Assembly: GCA_035646635.1 (NCBI GenBank) | Contig: DASRPA010000216.1 | Coordinates: forward strand, 1-12,154 | Reading direction: 5' to 3' | Length of the DNA: 12,154 nucleotides | From: JACDAL01 sp035646635 | GTDB taxonomy: Bacteria; Actinomycetota; CADDZG01; WHSQ01 | In this document: piece by piece, positions 1 through 7,473 of the stretch | Position numbering within the stretch: position 1 is the stretch's first letter | Layout: each line of letters opens with the position of its first letter | Program-made: the position numbers and the translations under genes | The notes under the pieces: generated by a model | Told to the model about the DNA's origin: nothing | The model's database searches: none | What the model saw: only the letters and a program-made list of their open reading frames with translations

Positions 1-5
1 AGCCC

Positions 6-620
6 GTGACGACCCTCGCCCCCACCCCCGAGCCCGTGCCCGCCGTCGAGCTCGACATGATCTCTGACCCCCTTGCGCCGGCAACGACTACGGCGTCGGC
101 CGAGGTGCACAGCAGGGCAATCGAGCTGGCGGCGGAGGCCGAGGCCGCATTGGCCGAGGCGCGCGATCGCGCCCGGGAGATAGTCGCCGAGGCCGAGAAC
201 AGCTTGACCGCGGCTCGCAAGCGGGCGCGCGAGATCATGCAGAGGGCCGTCGAGGAGGCGCACCGTCAGACGATCGAGCTTAAGGCTCAGGCCGAGGTGG
301 CGGTCGCCGAAGCACGCGAGCAGGCGGTCGAGATCATGGGTGAGGCCGCCAGCGACGCCCGGGGCCTGCGGGAGATGGCCGAGCGGGAAGCCGCCGAGCT
401 GCTGCGCCACGCGCTGCGGCGGCGAAACGAGATCCAAGATTCCACCGGTCGGGAGGCCGGGGGACAACGGACGGTGACGAGCCTGGAAGACTCCGACTTG
501 GAGGACTCCACCGAGCCGCCCGTCCAGCCGCGTCCGGGAGTCACGATCAAAATCTCGGACGTCTCTTTGCTGGAAGACCAGGTCGAGCCGGCGCCAGCCC
601 GCCCCGGCCGCCACCACTAG
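6..620 (+). CDS. Coiled-coil protein of unknown function (possibly 5'-truncated)
   Basis: 204 residues if the GTG at 6 is the start. The reading frame is open to the window edge, so the true start may lie upstream; an ATG at 57 (residue 18) is another option. Residues ~35-145 are almost continuous Ala/Glu/Arg-rich helix of the kind seen in DivIVA-like and ATP-synthase-b-like coiled coils. Two tandem 18-residue units are visible: AEAEAALAEARDRAREIV is followed immediately by AEAENSLTAARKRAREIM (12 of 18 positions identical). The C-terminal ~60 residues are acidic and Pro-rich and look disordered. There is no signal peptide or membrane segment, and no DivIVA N-terminal signature is visible. A cytoplasmic scaffold or cell-pole role is only a guess. 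The gene converges on the Fur-family gene, with the stop codons interlocked. Confidence 0.75.
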   Translation: MTTLAPTPEPVPAVELDMISDPLAPATTTASAEVHSRAIELAAEAEAALAEARDRAREIVAEAENSLTAARKRAREIMQRAVEEAHRQTIELKAQAEVAVAEAREQAVEIMGEAASDARGLREMAEREAAELLRHALRRRNEIQDSTGREAGGQRTVTSLEDSDLEDSTEPPVQPRPGVTIKISDVSLLEDQVEPAPARPGRHH

Positions 621-1093
621 GCGTGCGGGGCCGGCCCCTCGCGCTTGCCGGGACCGGCTGTGGCCCTGGATTCCAGGCAGCTTCGGCACACACCGGTGAT
701 CTCGAAGTGGGTGAGATCGGCCCGAAACCCGTGGTGCTCTCGAAGAAGCTCTTGGAGTGGCTCGACGTCGCTGCTCGAGAGACTCAACGAGCTCCCGCAG
801 CGCGAGCAGGTGAGGTGGACGTGCCCCGCATCCTCGGCCCGGTGATATTCGACCCCGCTCTCGAAGTGGGTGTGCGCCAACACGCCGAGCTCGTCGAGCA
901 GAGCCAGAGTCCTGTACACGGTGGAGGTGTTGCATCCCGGGACCCGCTCCTCGATCGTGCGGGCGAGCGCCGCAGGGCTGATGTGTCCCGGCGCCGACAG
1001 CGCCTCCACCACGATCGCTCGCCGTTGCGGGGTCATGCGCAGCCCGCGCAGGCGAAGCTCGGCCACGATCTGTTCCGGATCCTGTTGCGACAT
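617..1093 (-). CDS. Fur-family metalloregulator (Fur/Zur/PerR type)
   Basis: 158 residues, the usual length for the family. The open frame extends further upstream, but the ATG at 1093 gives the typical Fur N-terminus. Residues 18-25 read LRMTPQRR, the family's opening helix. Residues 56-72 (TSTVYRTLALLDELGVL) are the winged-helix recognition segment. H91-x-H93 with C96-x-x-C99, then C136-x-x-C139, give the structural zinc site (four Cys). H91, H93, a residue near E111, and H129 are candidates for the sensory metal site. Such proteins are DNA-binding repressors controlled by Fe, Zn, Ni, Mn or peroxide; which one cannot be decided from sequence. The gene diverges from the MMPL-like gene with a 44 bp gap, so it could control that gene and itself. 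A leaderless-type -10 lies just before its ATG. Confidence 0.93.
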   Translation of the reverse strand: MSQQDPEQIVAELRLRGLRMTPQRRAIVVEALSAPGHISPAALARTIEERVPGCNTSTVYRTLALLDELGVLAHTHFESGVEYHRAEDAGHVHLTCSRCGSSLSLSSSDVEPLQELLREHHGFRADLTHFEITGVCRSCLESRATAGPGKREGPAPHA

Positions 1094-1099
1094 GGACCA

Positions 1100-1105
1100 A
1101 GAGTA
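1100..1105 (-). promoter_or_regulatory. Leaderless-type -10 box (TACTCT) of the Fur-family gene
   Basis: On the minus strand TACTCT fits the actinobacterial TANNNT -10 pattern and ends 6 nt before the ATG at 1093. That spacing would put transcription start at or next to the start codon. There is no Shine-Dalgarno sequence in this gap. No clear -35 hexamer was recognised. Confidence 0.5.
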
Positions 1106-1137
1106 GTGGCTTTCCGGAGCTGTTCGAGGGCGGCTCG

Positions 1138-2508
1138 ATGACCTTCGCCCGCCTGGTCCCGTGGGGGATGGCCCTCGTCGTAGCGGTTGGGGTGCTGGCC
1201 GTACGCGAGGTAGCCCCTGCCCAGCTGATCGCGCGCGGCTCGGACTCGGAGCGCGCAGCCCTCTTGCTCGAGCAACGCTTCGACGAACAGATCCGTGGCT
1301 CTGCGGGTGAGAGAGCGTCGTCGGCCCCGGGCGTGGTGATCTCCGCCGTGGCGGCCAGCTTGTTCGCGTTCGCCGTGGTGGCAGCGCGCAAGTCCGCCCG
1401 GGCGGGGCTTGCAGCCGGCTGCGCAACGGCAGTGGCCGCGCTCTGTGGAGGGGGACTGGCGGCCTCGTTGGGCCTGGGCAGCTCTTCGGGCGTGGTGGCG
1501 GCAGTGGCTGCCGCGGGCAGCTTCCTCATGAGCCTGCGAATTTTGGAGGCCAGGGAACGACCGGTTCTGGGGCCGTTCGTCTCGGTGGTCTTCTATCTGG
1601 GCGTAGCGGTCGCAGACGTCCCTTCGCTGCGCAGCGCGGCCGCTGCGGCCGCCGCCGGAACGGTCGTTGGGTGGACTGCGGCGATAAGCCTGGGCCCGGT
1701 GGTTGGGCGCCTCGGCGGGGTTCCGTTCGGGACGGGCCGAGGAGGCCGGGGAGTTCGCGAGGGGCGGGGGTTTGGAAAAGTGGCGAGGTCCCTGGTGCTC
1801 ACGGCCCTGCTGGTGCTGGCGGCGGGGGCCGCGCTGCGGCCGCTTCCCCTCGACGCCACCGGTGTGGCGGCTCCTCCCGGTTTCCAGATTGTGATCAGGG
1901 ACCCCGAGGGTTTCCGGGGTGATGGGTTCGTGCCCGTCTACGAGCTCGCCTACGCGCTAGAGAGGCAGGAAGGCGTCGAAGAGGTGGAGTCGATAGCGAC
2001 CTTCGTGCCCGAGGCGACCGCAGAGCAGGCGCAAAACTTCTTCTTGAGCCCGCTGGGTGCGGAGCCGTCTGAAGGGCTGGTCGCAGGCACCCAGCTCACC
2101 AGGCTCGTGCTTCGCATCGGAGTCGCTCCGGGATCCCAGGCGGCACGAGCACTCGTGGAACAAGCCCGTGCGCTCAGCGACAGGACCCTTCCGGATCGGA
2201 CTTCGGCGCTAGTCGGGGGCCGCGCTGCGACGCTCGTCGACGTTAGAGGCGCGCTCCTCGCCGCCTATTGGGGCCTGGCTCTGGCCTTGGTGCCGGCGTG
2301 GCTCGCGCTGAGGCTGTCGGGGCGCAGTGCACGTGCCGCTCTGATTGCGGTTGGCCTCGCCGCGCTCGCAGCCGCCGCCTGCCTGGGGCTCAACGCGCTG
2401 CTGCCCAATACCTCCCCGCCTTCGAGGCTCGCTCCCGGCATCGCTCTGACCGCGGCGGCGGGGATCGCGGGGGCCGTAGCAACCGTTACGCCTAAAGGCG
2501 GCTTGTAG
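1138..2508 (+). CDS. Reduced MMPL/RND-type membrane protein
   Basis: 456 residues; ATG at 1138 is preceded by GAGGG at 1126-1130. Layout: a membrane segment at ~8-25; a short RGSDSERAALLLEQRF stretch (27-42) typical of what follows TM1 in MMPL proteins; about five hydrophobic segments between 64 and 190; a Gly/Arg-rich basic loop (~191-213); a segment at ~215-235; a soluble domain (~236-370) starting with FQIVIRDPEGF and resembling an RND porter subdomain; then only about three membrane segments to the end. MMPL transporters usually exceed 700 residues, with two porter domains and 12 membrane segments, and export lipids or small molecules by proton motive force. Here the first porter domain and the last two helices appear absent, and no Asp-Tyr proton-relay pair was seen. 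It may be a degenerate or repurposed member. It is divergent from the Fur-family gene. Confidence 0.7.
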   Translation: MTFARLVPWGMALVVAVGVLAVREVAPAQLIARGSDSERAALLLEQRFDEQIRGSAGERASSAPGVVISAVAASLFAFAVVAARKSARAGLAAGCATAVAALCGGGLAASLGLGSSSGVVAAVAAAGSFLMSLRILEARERPVLGPFVSVVFYLGVAVADVPSLRSAAAAAAAGTVVGWTAAISLGPVVGRLGGVPFGTGRGGRGVREGRGFGKVARSLVLTALLVLAAGAALRPLPLDATGVAAPPGFQIVIRDPEGFRGDGFVPVYELAYALERQEGVEEVESIATFVPEATAEQAQNFFLSPLGAEPSEGLVAGTQLTRLVLRIGVAPGSQAARALVEQARALSDRTLPDRTSALVGGRAATLVDVRGALLAAYWGLALALVPAWLALRLSGRSARAALIAVGLAALAAAACLGLNALLPNTSPPSRLAPGIALTAAAGIAGAVATVTPKGGL

Positions 2509-2999
2509 TCCGGCTTGACTCGCGTAGCACTCGTCGGCCCAACCAGACAAGAAAGGCGCGCTAAACGGGGGAGTCAAGGCAATCACCAGGGCTCCAACAA
2601 ATTGACCCCACCCGTACTCGCGAACGACCCCATTACGATCGTGACCCGAAGTAGACAAGGATGGCTACAAGCAGAAAGCAGGCGGCAGCCCCCGCACGCC
2701 TCAATGCCGACTGCGTCGAAGGAGGTGGGCGCGGAGAACCCGACCGGGCAGCCATCGCAAGAACGATCATCGCGCTGGACGTGGGGCAAGCCAACCGCTG
2801 AGGTGGAGGCGAAACGATTTCGGGCGATCGGGGACAAATAGTCGTCGAAAGGACGGTTTCAGGCAATCCGAATCCCGGCCTCATAGCGAAGAACATGTGA
2901 GCGGGACAAGCAGCTTGGGGGCTTCTCCATTCCCTGGGCGGCTGTCTGCTCGAGGGCGCCGGCGGCAGGGACCGGAGCGGGATTGGAAAGGGGCTGTGT
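2509..2999. other. Long intergenic region without a convincing gene
   Basis: About 490 bases with several short overlapping frames on both strands, none with a recognisable family or consistent codon pattern. A 46-codon plus-strand frame (2661-2801) and two minus-strand fragments ending or starting near 2633-2658 encode hydrophobic stretches that could be remnants of a small membrane protein, but no single frame joins them. The 3' end must carry the promoter of the DUF4331 gene. A purine-rich ribosome site (GGAAAGGGG, 2985-2993) lies 6 nt before its ATG. No clear -35/-10 pair was identified. Confidence 0.45.
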
Positions 3000-4412
3000 A
3001 TGGTTCTAAGTGGCGCGCTGCGATCACGCGGACGCGTGGCAGTGTTGGGGGGCGCGATGGCGCTGACGGTGGCAGCGGGAATGGTCACCGGCGCTTTTGC
3101 TCCTCTGGGAGGTAACGCCTCGAGTCACCGGGAGGCGCCGATCGTAGCCGGGGACCCAGAAGTGGACCACACCGATGTCTACGCGTTCGTGAGCCCGGAC
3201 AAGCCCGACTCGGTGACGATCGTAGGAAGCTGGTTCCCCTTCGAAGAGCCGGCCGGTGGGCCCAACTTCTATCAGTTCGAAGATGGGGCTCACTACGAGT
3301 TCAACATCGACAACGATGGGGACGCCAAAGAGGACATCATCTATCGGTGGGTGTTCACCACCCACGTTCGCAACGATGACACATTCCTCTACGCGAACGG
3401 GCCCGTGATCTCGCTTACGGATCCCAACCTCAACGTGTACCAGACCTACGACCTGGTCCGTAAGCGACCCGGTGGTGAGTGGAAGACGGTGCTCAACGAC
3501 GCCATCGCCGCTCCCAGCGACGTAGGCGAGGCGACGATGCCGGACTACGGTGCTCTGAGCTCGCAGGCCGTGAAGTCCTTAGGCGACGGTGGCAAGACCT
3601 TCTCCGGTCAGTCCGACGATGCCTTCTTCTTGGACCTTCGGGTCTTCGATCTCCTCTACGGAGGCGATTTCTCCGAGGTGGGCGACGACACGCTCAACGG
3701 GTTCAATGTCAACACGATCGCGTTGCAGCTGCCGAAGTCCGAGGTCGCCAAGTCACACAAGCCGGGCAAGAACCCGATCATCGGCGTGTGGAGCGAAACC
3801 GAGCGTCAGAAGACCAAGGTCCTGCTGAACAACGGCGAAGAGGACTTCTCCGGAGACCACGTCAACGTTTCGCGGCTGGCTTCGCCGCTGGTCAACGAGG
3901 TGGTTATTCCGCTTGAGGACAAGGATCTCTGGAACCGGTCGGACCCCTTGGGTGACGCTCAGTTCCTGAGTTACGTGAACGACCCCGAGCTGCCGCGTCT
4001 GATCAACGCGGTCTACGGCCTTCCAATACCGGACTCCAACAAGAACAAGAAGGGCGTCCAGCGAGACGACCTGATCTCTGTGTTCCTTACCGGAGTCGAG
4101 GGCCTGAACATGCCTTCCGACGTGAGGCCAAGCGAGATGCTGCGCCTCAACATGGCGATTCCGCCTTGTGAGAAGGGAAGCTGCAAGACGTACTCGAGGC
4201 TCGGAGTCATCGACGGAGACCTCGCCGGCTACCCGAACGGGCGCCGGCTTGCCGACGATGCAATCGACATTTCGTTGCAGGTCGTCGAGGGCGAGCTCCT
4301 CGGTATGACCAACGACCTGGGAGACGCCGTGGACACGAACGACAAGTCGTTCCGCGACAAGTTCCCCTACGTGGCGCTGCCTCACCGCGGTTCGGATCCC
4401 GACCCGCATTAG
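3000..4412 (+). CDS. Exported DUF4331-family protein
   Basis: 470 residues. The ATG at 3000 has GGAAAGGGG 6 nt upstream. The N-terminus has a basic region (R8-R12) and a hydrophobic stretch (13-34), then the mature part begins near A40-S41. The family hallmark SHREAP lies at 42-47, followed by DPEVDHTDVYAF (52-63), then many Asp/Asn-rich segments (for example NIDNDGDAKED) in a long beta-rich domain. Near the C-terminus DAIDISLQVVEGELLG and FPYVALPHRG also match the family pattern. Two cysteines (C390, C395) five residues apart could form a small disulfide loop. The family has no firmly established biochemical function; the acidic clusters and conserved His suggest metal binding (inference). 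It is the first gene of a plus-strand set with a TPR protein and a NicO-type permease, separated from them by 112 bp that hold a strong hairpin. Confidence 0.93.
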   Translation: MVLSGALRSRGRVAVLGGAMALTVAAGMVTGAFAPLGGNASSHREAPIVAGDPEVDHTDVYAFVSPDKPDSVTIVGSWFPFEEPAGGPNFYQFEDGAHYEFNIDNDGDAKEDIIYRWVFTTHVRNDDTFLYANGPVISLTDPNLNVYQTYDLVRKRPGGEWKTVLNDAIAAPSDVGEATMPDYGALSSQAVKSLGDGGKTFSGQSDDAFFLDLRVFDLLYGGDFSEVGDDTLNGFNVNTIALQLPKSEVAKSHKPGKNPIIGVWSETERQKTKVLLNNGEEDFSGDHVNVSRLASPLVNEVVIPLEDKDLWNRSDPLGDAQFLSYVNDPELPRLINAVYGLPIPDSNKNKKGVQRDDLISVFLTGVEGLNMPSDVRPSEMLRLNMAIPPCEKGSCKTYSRLGVIDGDLAGYPNGRRLADDAIDISLQVVEGELLGMTNDLGDAVDTNDKSFRDKFPYVALPHRGSDPDPH

Positions 4413-4441
4413 CAGTAAGGCGTCAGTAGTTCGATGAAGTG

Positions 4442-4486
4442 ACGGTTACCAGGGCCCGGCCACAGCCGGCCGGGCCCTCTAACCGT
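4442..4486. terminator. Long GC-rich hairpin after the DUF4331 gene (terminator or attenuator)
   Basis: A perfect 11 bp stem (AGGGCCCGGCC at 4451-4461 with GGCCGGGCCCT at 4468-4478, loop ACAGCC) is extended, after a 2/1 internal bulge, by another 7 bp (ACGGTTA at 4442-4448 with TAACCGT at 4480-4486). It starts 29 nt after the stop of the DUF4331 gene and ends 38 nt before the TPR start. No T-run follows, which is common in high-GC actinobacteria. It may end or attenuate transcription, or protect the upstream mRNA end. Confidence 0.7.
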
Positions 4487-4524
4487 GACCGATAACAGAT
4501 ACCGATGAAGGGTGGAGCACGAGG

Positions 4525-5859
4525 ATGAAGCGGGCCGTTCCTGCGCTGGGGGGGATCGCGGCGCTGGCCGTAGTCCTGCTGGCTCTCGGCGCGCTGCAGC
4601 GGGTACCCGAGAGCACGGGACAGGCTGCCCCCAAGTTGGGCACCGACGTGTCGTCCGGGCTGCTCGTCCCACAGCCCACTCGCGATCTGGGCGAAGCCAT
4701 TGCCTCACTCGAAGCGCGCATCGATGGCGGCGCGGGGGATTGGCGTTCGTACGCGACTCTCGGCCTCGCCTACCTCCAGAAGGGGACGGCCGCCGCCGAC
4801 CCCACCTATTACGAAAAGGCACAGACCGCCTTGAAGCGCTCCTTGGAGATCAAAGACAGCGACAATTTCGAAGCATTTCTTGGTTTGGGAGTGCTGGCGA
4901 ACGCTCGCCACGATTTTGCTGAAGGACTCGAATGGGGGAGAAAGGCGGCGCTTTCCAATCCCTCCAACGCGCAAGCCAGAGCCGTGTCCGGTGATGCTCT
5001 CACCGAGCTGGGCCGCTACGGAGAAGCAATCGACATCTTGCAAGAGATGGTCGACCTGCGGCCGAGCATGTCGGCCTACGCGCGCGTTTCCTACGCGCGT
5101 GAGTTGCACGGCGATGTCTCGGGCGCGCGGCGCGCTATGGAGATGGCCCTCGATTCCGCCGGATCCTCGAGCGACGGAGCTTGGGCCGCCTATCAGCTGG
5201 GTGAGCTTCATTTCAACAACGGCCGGGTGGCAGAGGCCGAGCACGAGTACCGCAGGGCGCTGTATCTAGCGCCCGGTTACGCTCCCGCCCGGGCGGGGCT
5301 GGCCAAGATCATCGCGGCGAAGAGGCGGCCGGGAGAAGCCATCGCTATTCTCAAGCCGGCGACCACACGCTATCCATCGCCCGAGCTCGTCATCCTGCTC
5401 GGTGACCTCTATCGGCTCGATGGTCGCGATCAGCAGGCGCAGCGACAGTATGCGCTGTTGCAGGCGATCCAGCGTCTCTATCGCGCCAACAGAGTCAACA
5501 ACGACCTCGAGCTGTCGCTGTTCAACTCGGATCACGGGCTCGATACCGACCGGGCGCTGCGGCTGGCGCAGGCTGAATACGCGCGCAGGCAAAGTGTTCA
5601 CGTCGCCGACGCGCTCGGGTGGGCCTTGTACGCGAACGACCGCTTCTCGGAGGCGCGCCGCTTCTCGCGCGAGGCTCTGCGGCTGGGCACGCGCAACGCT
5701 CTGTTCCACTTCCACGCAGGGATGATCGAGCTAGAGCTTAACCATCGCGAGCAGGCGCGCGTTCATCTCCGCAAGGCGCTCGACATCAACCCCCACTTTT
5801 CCTTCCTTCACGCGGCAACGGCGCGTGACGCTCTCGAGGAGCTCGGAGGCGCTCGATGA
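4525..5859 (+). CDS. Membrane-anchored tetratricopeptide-repeat protein
   Basis: 444 residues. The ATG at 4525 follows GGTGGAGCACGAGG, a good ribosome site. Residues ~3-24 form one hydrophobic segment with a basic N-terminus, giving an uncleaved anchor or signal sequence with the rest outside the membrane. From ~70 to the end the protein is a run of TPR-like helix pairs. Recognisable repeats include YATLGLAYLQKG, FEAFLGLGVLANARHDFAEG, YQLGELHFNNGRVAEAEHEY, LGWALYANDRFSEARRF and HAGMIELELNHREQARVHL, each followed by an LxxNP-type turn in several cases. TPR proteins bind partner proteins and have no catalysis of their own. The gene lies after the DUF4331 gene and its stop overlaps the permease start (ATGA), so the permease is probably translationally coupled to it. 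It may scaffold the exported DUF4331 protein and the permease (inference). Confidence 0.9.
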   Translation: MKRAVPALGGIAALAVVLLALGALQRVPESTGQAAPKLGTDVSSGLLVPQPTRDLGEAIASLEARIDGGAGDWRSYATLGLAYLQKGTAAADPTYYEKAQTALKRSLEIKDSDNFEAFLGLGVLANARHDFAEGLEWGRKAALSNPSNAQARAVSGDALTELGRYGEAIDILQEMVDLRPSMSAYARVSYARELHGDVSGARRAMEMALDSAGSSSDGAWAAYQLGELHFNNGRVAEAEHEYRRALYLAPGYAPARAGLAKIIAAKRRPGEAIAILKPATTRYPSPELVILLGDLYRLDGRDQQAQRQYALLQAIQRLYRANRVNNDLELSLFNSDHGLDTDRALRLAQAEYARRQSVHVADALGWALYANDRFSEARRFSREALRLGTRNALFHFHAGMIELELNHREQARVHLRKALDINPHFSFLHAATARDALEELGGAR

Positions 5860-7394
5860 CGAGACGCCTCAGTGCCCTTCTTGGAGTACTCGTTGTGCTG
5901 CTGTGGGCCTCTCCCGCCGCCGCTCACCCGCTCGGCAACTTCACTATCAACCGTTTCACCGAGCTGAGATTCGATGAAGATTCAGCGAGGATCCACTACG
6001 TCGTCGACATGGCGGAGATCCCAACCTTCCAGGAGCTCGAACGCATCGGAGCTGAGCCGACGTCAGCGGCGCTCAGCGCGTACGCACGCTCCCAGGGAGA
6101 AAGGCTCGGTCCTAAACTAGAACTTGCGGCGGACGGCGAGGATGCCGTTCTGTCGTTGCGCAAGGCCACAGCGAGCTTGAGCGCCGGGCAGGGCGGACTC
6201 GATGTGATGCGCATCGATCTCTTCTACAGCGCGCAGCTTCCTTCCGGAAAAACGGTGGTCACCTATTCCGACGGAAACTTCGCCGGAAGGTTGGGATGGA
6301 AAGAGGTGGTGGCCGGCGCGACTGATGGGGGCCGCGGGATAGCGCGCTCGTCGGTGCCGTCGAAGAGCATCTCCGATGCGTTGCGCTCCTATCCCAAGAA
6401 CCTGCTCAGCGAGCCTGCCGCAGTCGATCGCGCAACGGTGACATTGGCACCCGGCGCAACCGGGCCAGGCGCAGAGCCTGTTGTGCAACTCCCCGACGCC
6501 GCTCCCGATCTCGTTGGTGACTGGTTCACCTCGCTGGTGGCCCGCGATCTGTCCGTCGGCTTCGTGCTGCTGGCGCTCGTTGCGGCCCTCGGCGCGGGAG
6601 CGTTGCATGCACTGGGCCCCGGTCACGGCAAGACGATCATGGCCGCCTATCTCGTCGGCGGCGAGGGCCGGGCCCGCCACGCGGTGGCGGTCGGAGTGGC
6701 TGTCTCGTTGATGCACACGGTCTCGGTCATCGGCCTCGGACTTATTACGCTGTGGGCTTCGAACCTGTTTCCGCCCGAAACAGTGCTCCCGTGGCTGTCG
6801 CTGCTGTCGGGCGTGGTGGTGCTGGGGCTGGGGCTGTGGCTCGTCTACACACGCGGCCGGGCGCTGATCTCTTACCCACAGCCCCCGGCGCGCACGTTGG
6901 TCGAAGAGCCCGCCGCCCTCGAGCCCGCCTACGCGCTGGCCGGTGCTCCCAGCCCCGCGACGGGGCACTCCCATCCCGTCGCACACAGCTCCCACGATCA
7001 CGAACACTCGGCCCACTCTCATTCGCACTCAGCTCACTCCCACGGCCACTCTCATCACGACCACGCCCCACCGGAGGGTGTCGCCCTGTTCTCTTTCCGG
7101 GGACTGGTCGCAGTGGGGCTGTCGGGTGGGCTGTTGCCCTCCCCCTCGGCGCTGGTGGTCCTGTTGGGGGCGGTGGCGCTGGGCAGGACGGTCTTCGGCC
7201 TCGTTCTCGTAGCGGCGTTCAGCATCGGGCTGGCCGCGGCCCTGACCGCCGTCGGACTGCTGGTGCTGAAGGCGCGCGACGCAGCACGCAGCCGGCTCGG
7301 TGCACGGGCCGGCGCCTGGCTCCCGTTCGCCTCGGCCGCGCTGATAGTGGTTGTCGGACTGGTTCTCACGGGGCGGGCAGCAGCGGGCCTCTAA
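5856..7394 (+). CDS. NicO/HupE-like nickel/cobalt-type permease with exported N-terminal domain
   Basis: 512 residues, starting at an ATG that overlaps the TPR stop. A signal sequence (1-23, ending SPAAA) precedes HPLGNF, so cleavage would leave His24 as the mature N-terminus. Residues ~24-220 form a soluble exported domain. Membrane segments start at ~228. H251-A-L-G-P-G-H257-G-K is the His-containing signature of the NicO/RcnA metal transporter group. Other segments lie at ~275-300 and ~308-330. A loop at 371-403 holds 15 His in 33 residues, as in nickel/cobalt/zinc transporters that buffer or sense metal. Three further segments (~412-435, 440-465, 485-508) close the protein. Direction of transport and metal are not determinable here. 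The second half has LSGGLLPSPSALVVLLGA, a motif repeated in this superfamily. Fur-family control is possible but no operator was identified. Confidence 0.9.
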   Translation: MTRRLSALLGVLVVLLWASPAAAHPLGNFTINRFTELRFDEDSARIHYVVDMAEIPTFQELERIGAEPTSAALSAYARSQGERLGPKLELAADGEDAVLSLRKATASLSAGQGGLDVMRIDLFYSAQLPSGKTVVTYSDGNFAGRLGWKEVVAGATDGGRGIARSSVPSKSISDALRSYPKNLLSEPAAVDRATVTLAPGATGPGAEPVVQLPDAAPDLVGDWFTSLVARDLSVGFVLLALVAALGAGALHALGPGHGKTIMAAYLVGGEGRARHAVAVGVAVSLMHTVSVIGLGLITLWASNLFPPETVLPWLSLLSGVVVLGLGLWLVYTRGRALISYPQPPARTLVEEPAALEPAYALAGAPSPATGHSHPVAHSSHDHEHSAHSHSHSAHSHGHSHHDHAPPEGVALFSFRGLVAVGLSGGLLPSPSALVVLLGAVALGRTVFGLVLVAAFSIGLAAALTAVGLLVLKARDAARSRLGARAGAWLPFASAALIVVVGLVLTGRAAAGL

Positions 7395-7407
7395 CCTTGC
7401 CGCCCCC

Positions 7408-7468
7408 CGTCGAGTGATGGATAAAGGTTGCTCTGCAACTGACCACCACTCGGCACGTGGGAAACTGA
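7408..7468 (+). repeat. Palindromic leader repeat, copy 1
   Basis: This 61 bp copy matches 8279-8342 in the same orientation, with one substitution (A7417 against G8288) and a 3-nt gap in the hairpin. It folds as nested stems: CGAGTGATGG (7411-7420) with CCACCACTCG (7443-7452), one A/C mismatch, enclosing GTTGC (7427-7431) with GCAAC (7435-7439) around TCT. The repeat ends in GGGAAACTGA 5 nt before the GTG of the antitoxin-like gene, so it is that gene's leader. It begins 13 bp after the permease stop. Confidence 0.9.
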
Positions 7469-7473
7469 GGATC

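Noticed and set aside
1094..1426. A 111-residue N-terminal extension of the Fur-family protein.
   Set aside because: It overlaps the divergent MMPL-like gene antisense, is Pro/Arg-rich, and the family begins at the ATG at 1093.
2661..2801. A 46-residue plus-strand frame in the gene-free interval.
   Set aside because: No recognisable family and poor ribosome-site spacing; the reverse frames are equally open.
4505..4528. A 7-residue frame (MKGGARG) whose TGA overlaps the ATG of the TPR gene, as a possible leader peptide.
   Set aside because: It has no ribosome site of its own and consists mainly of the TPR gene's ribosome site; chance is enough to explain it.
6117..7028. A 303-residue minus-strand frame antisense to the permease.
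   Set aside because: Its composition is typical of a shadow of a high-GC gene, and the plus strand encodes a clear membrane protein family.
7408..7468. The palindromic repeats as CRISPR repeats.
   Set aside because: Only two copies 871-874 bp apart with genes between them; no regular spacers and no cas genes.
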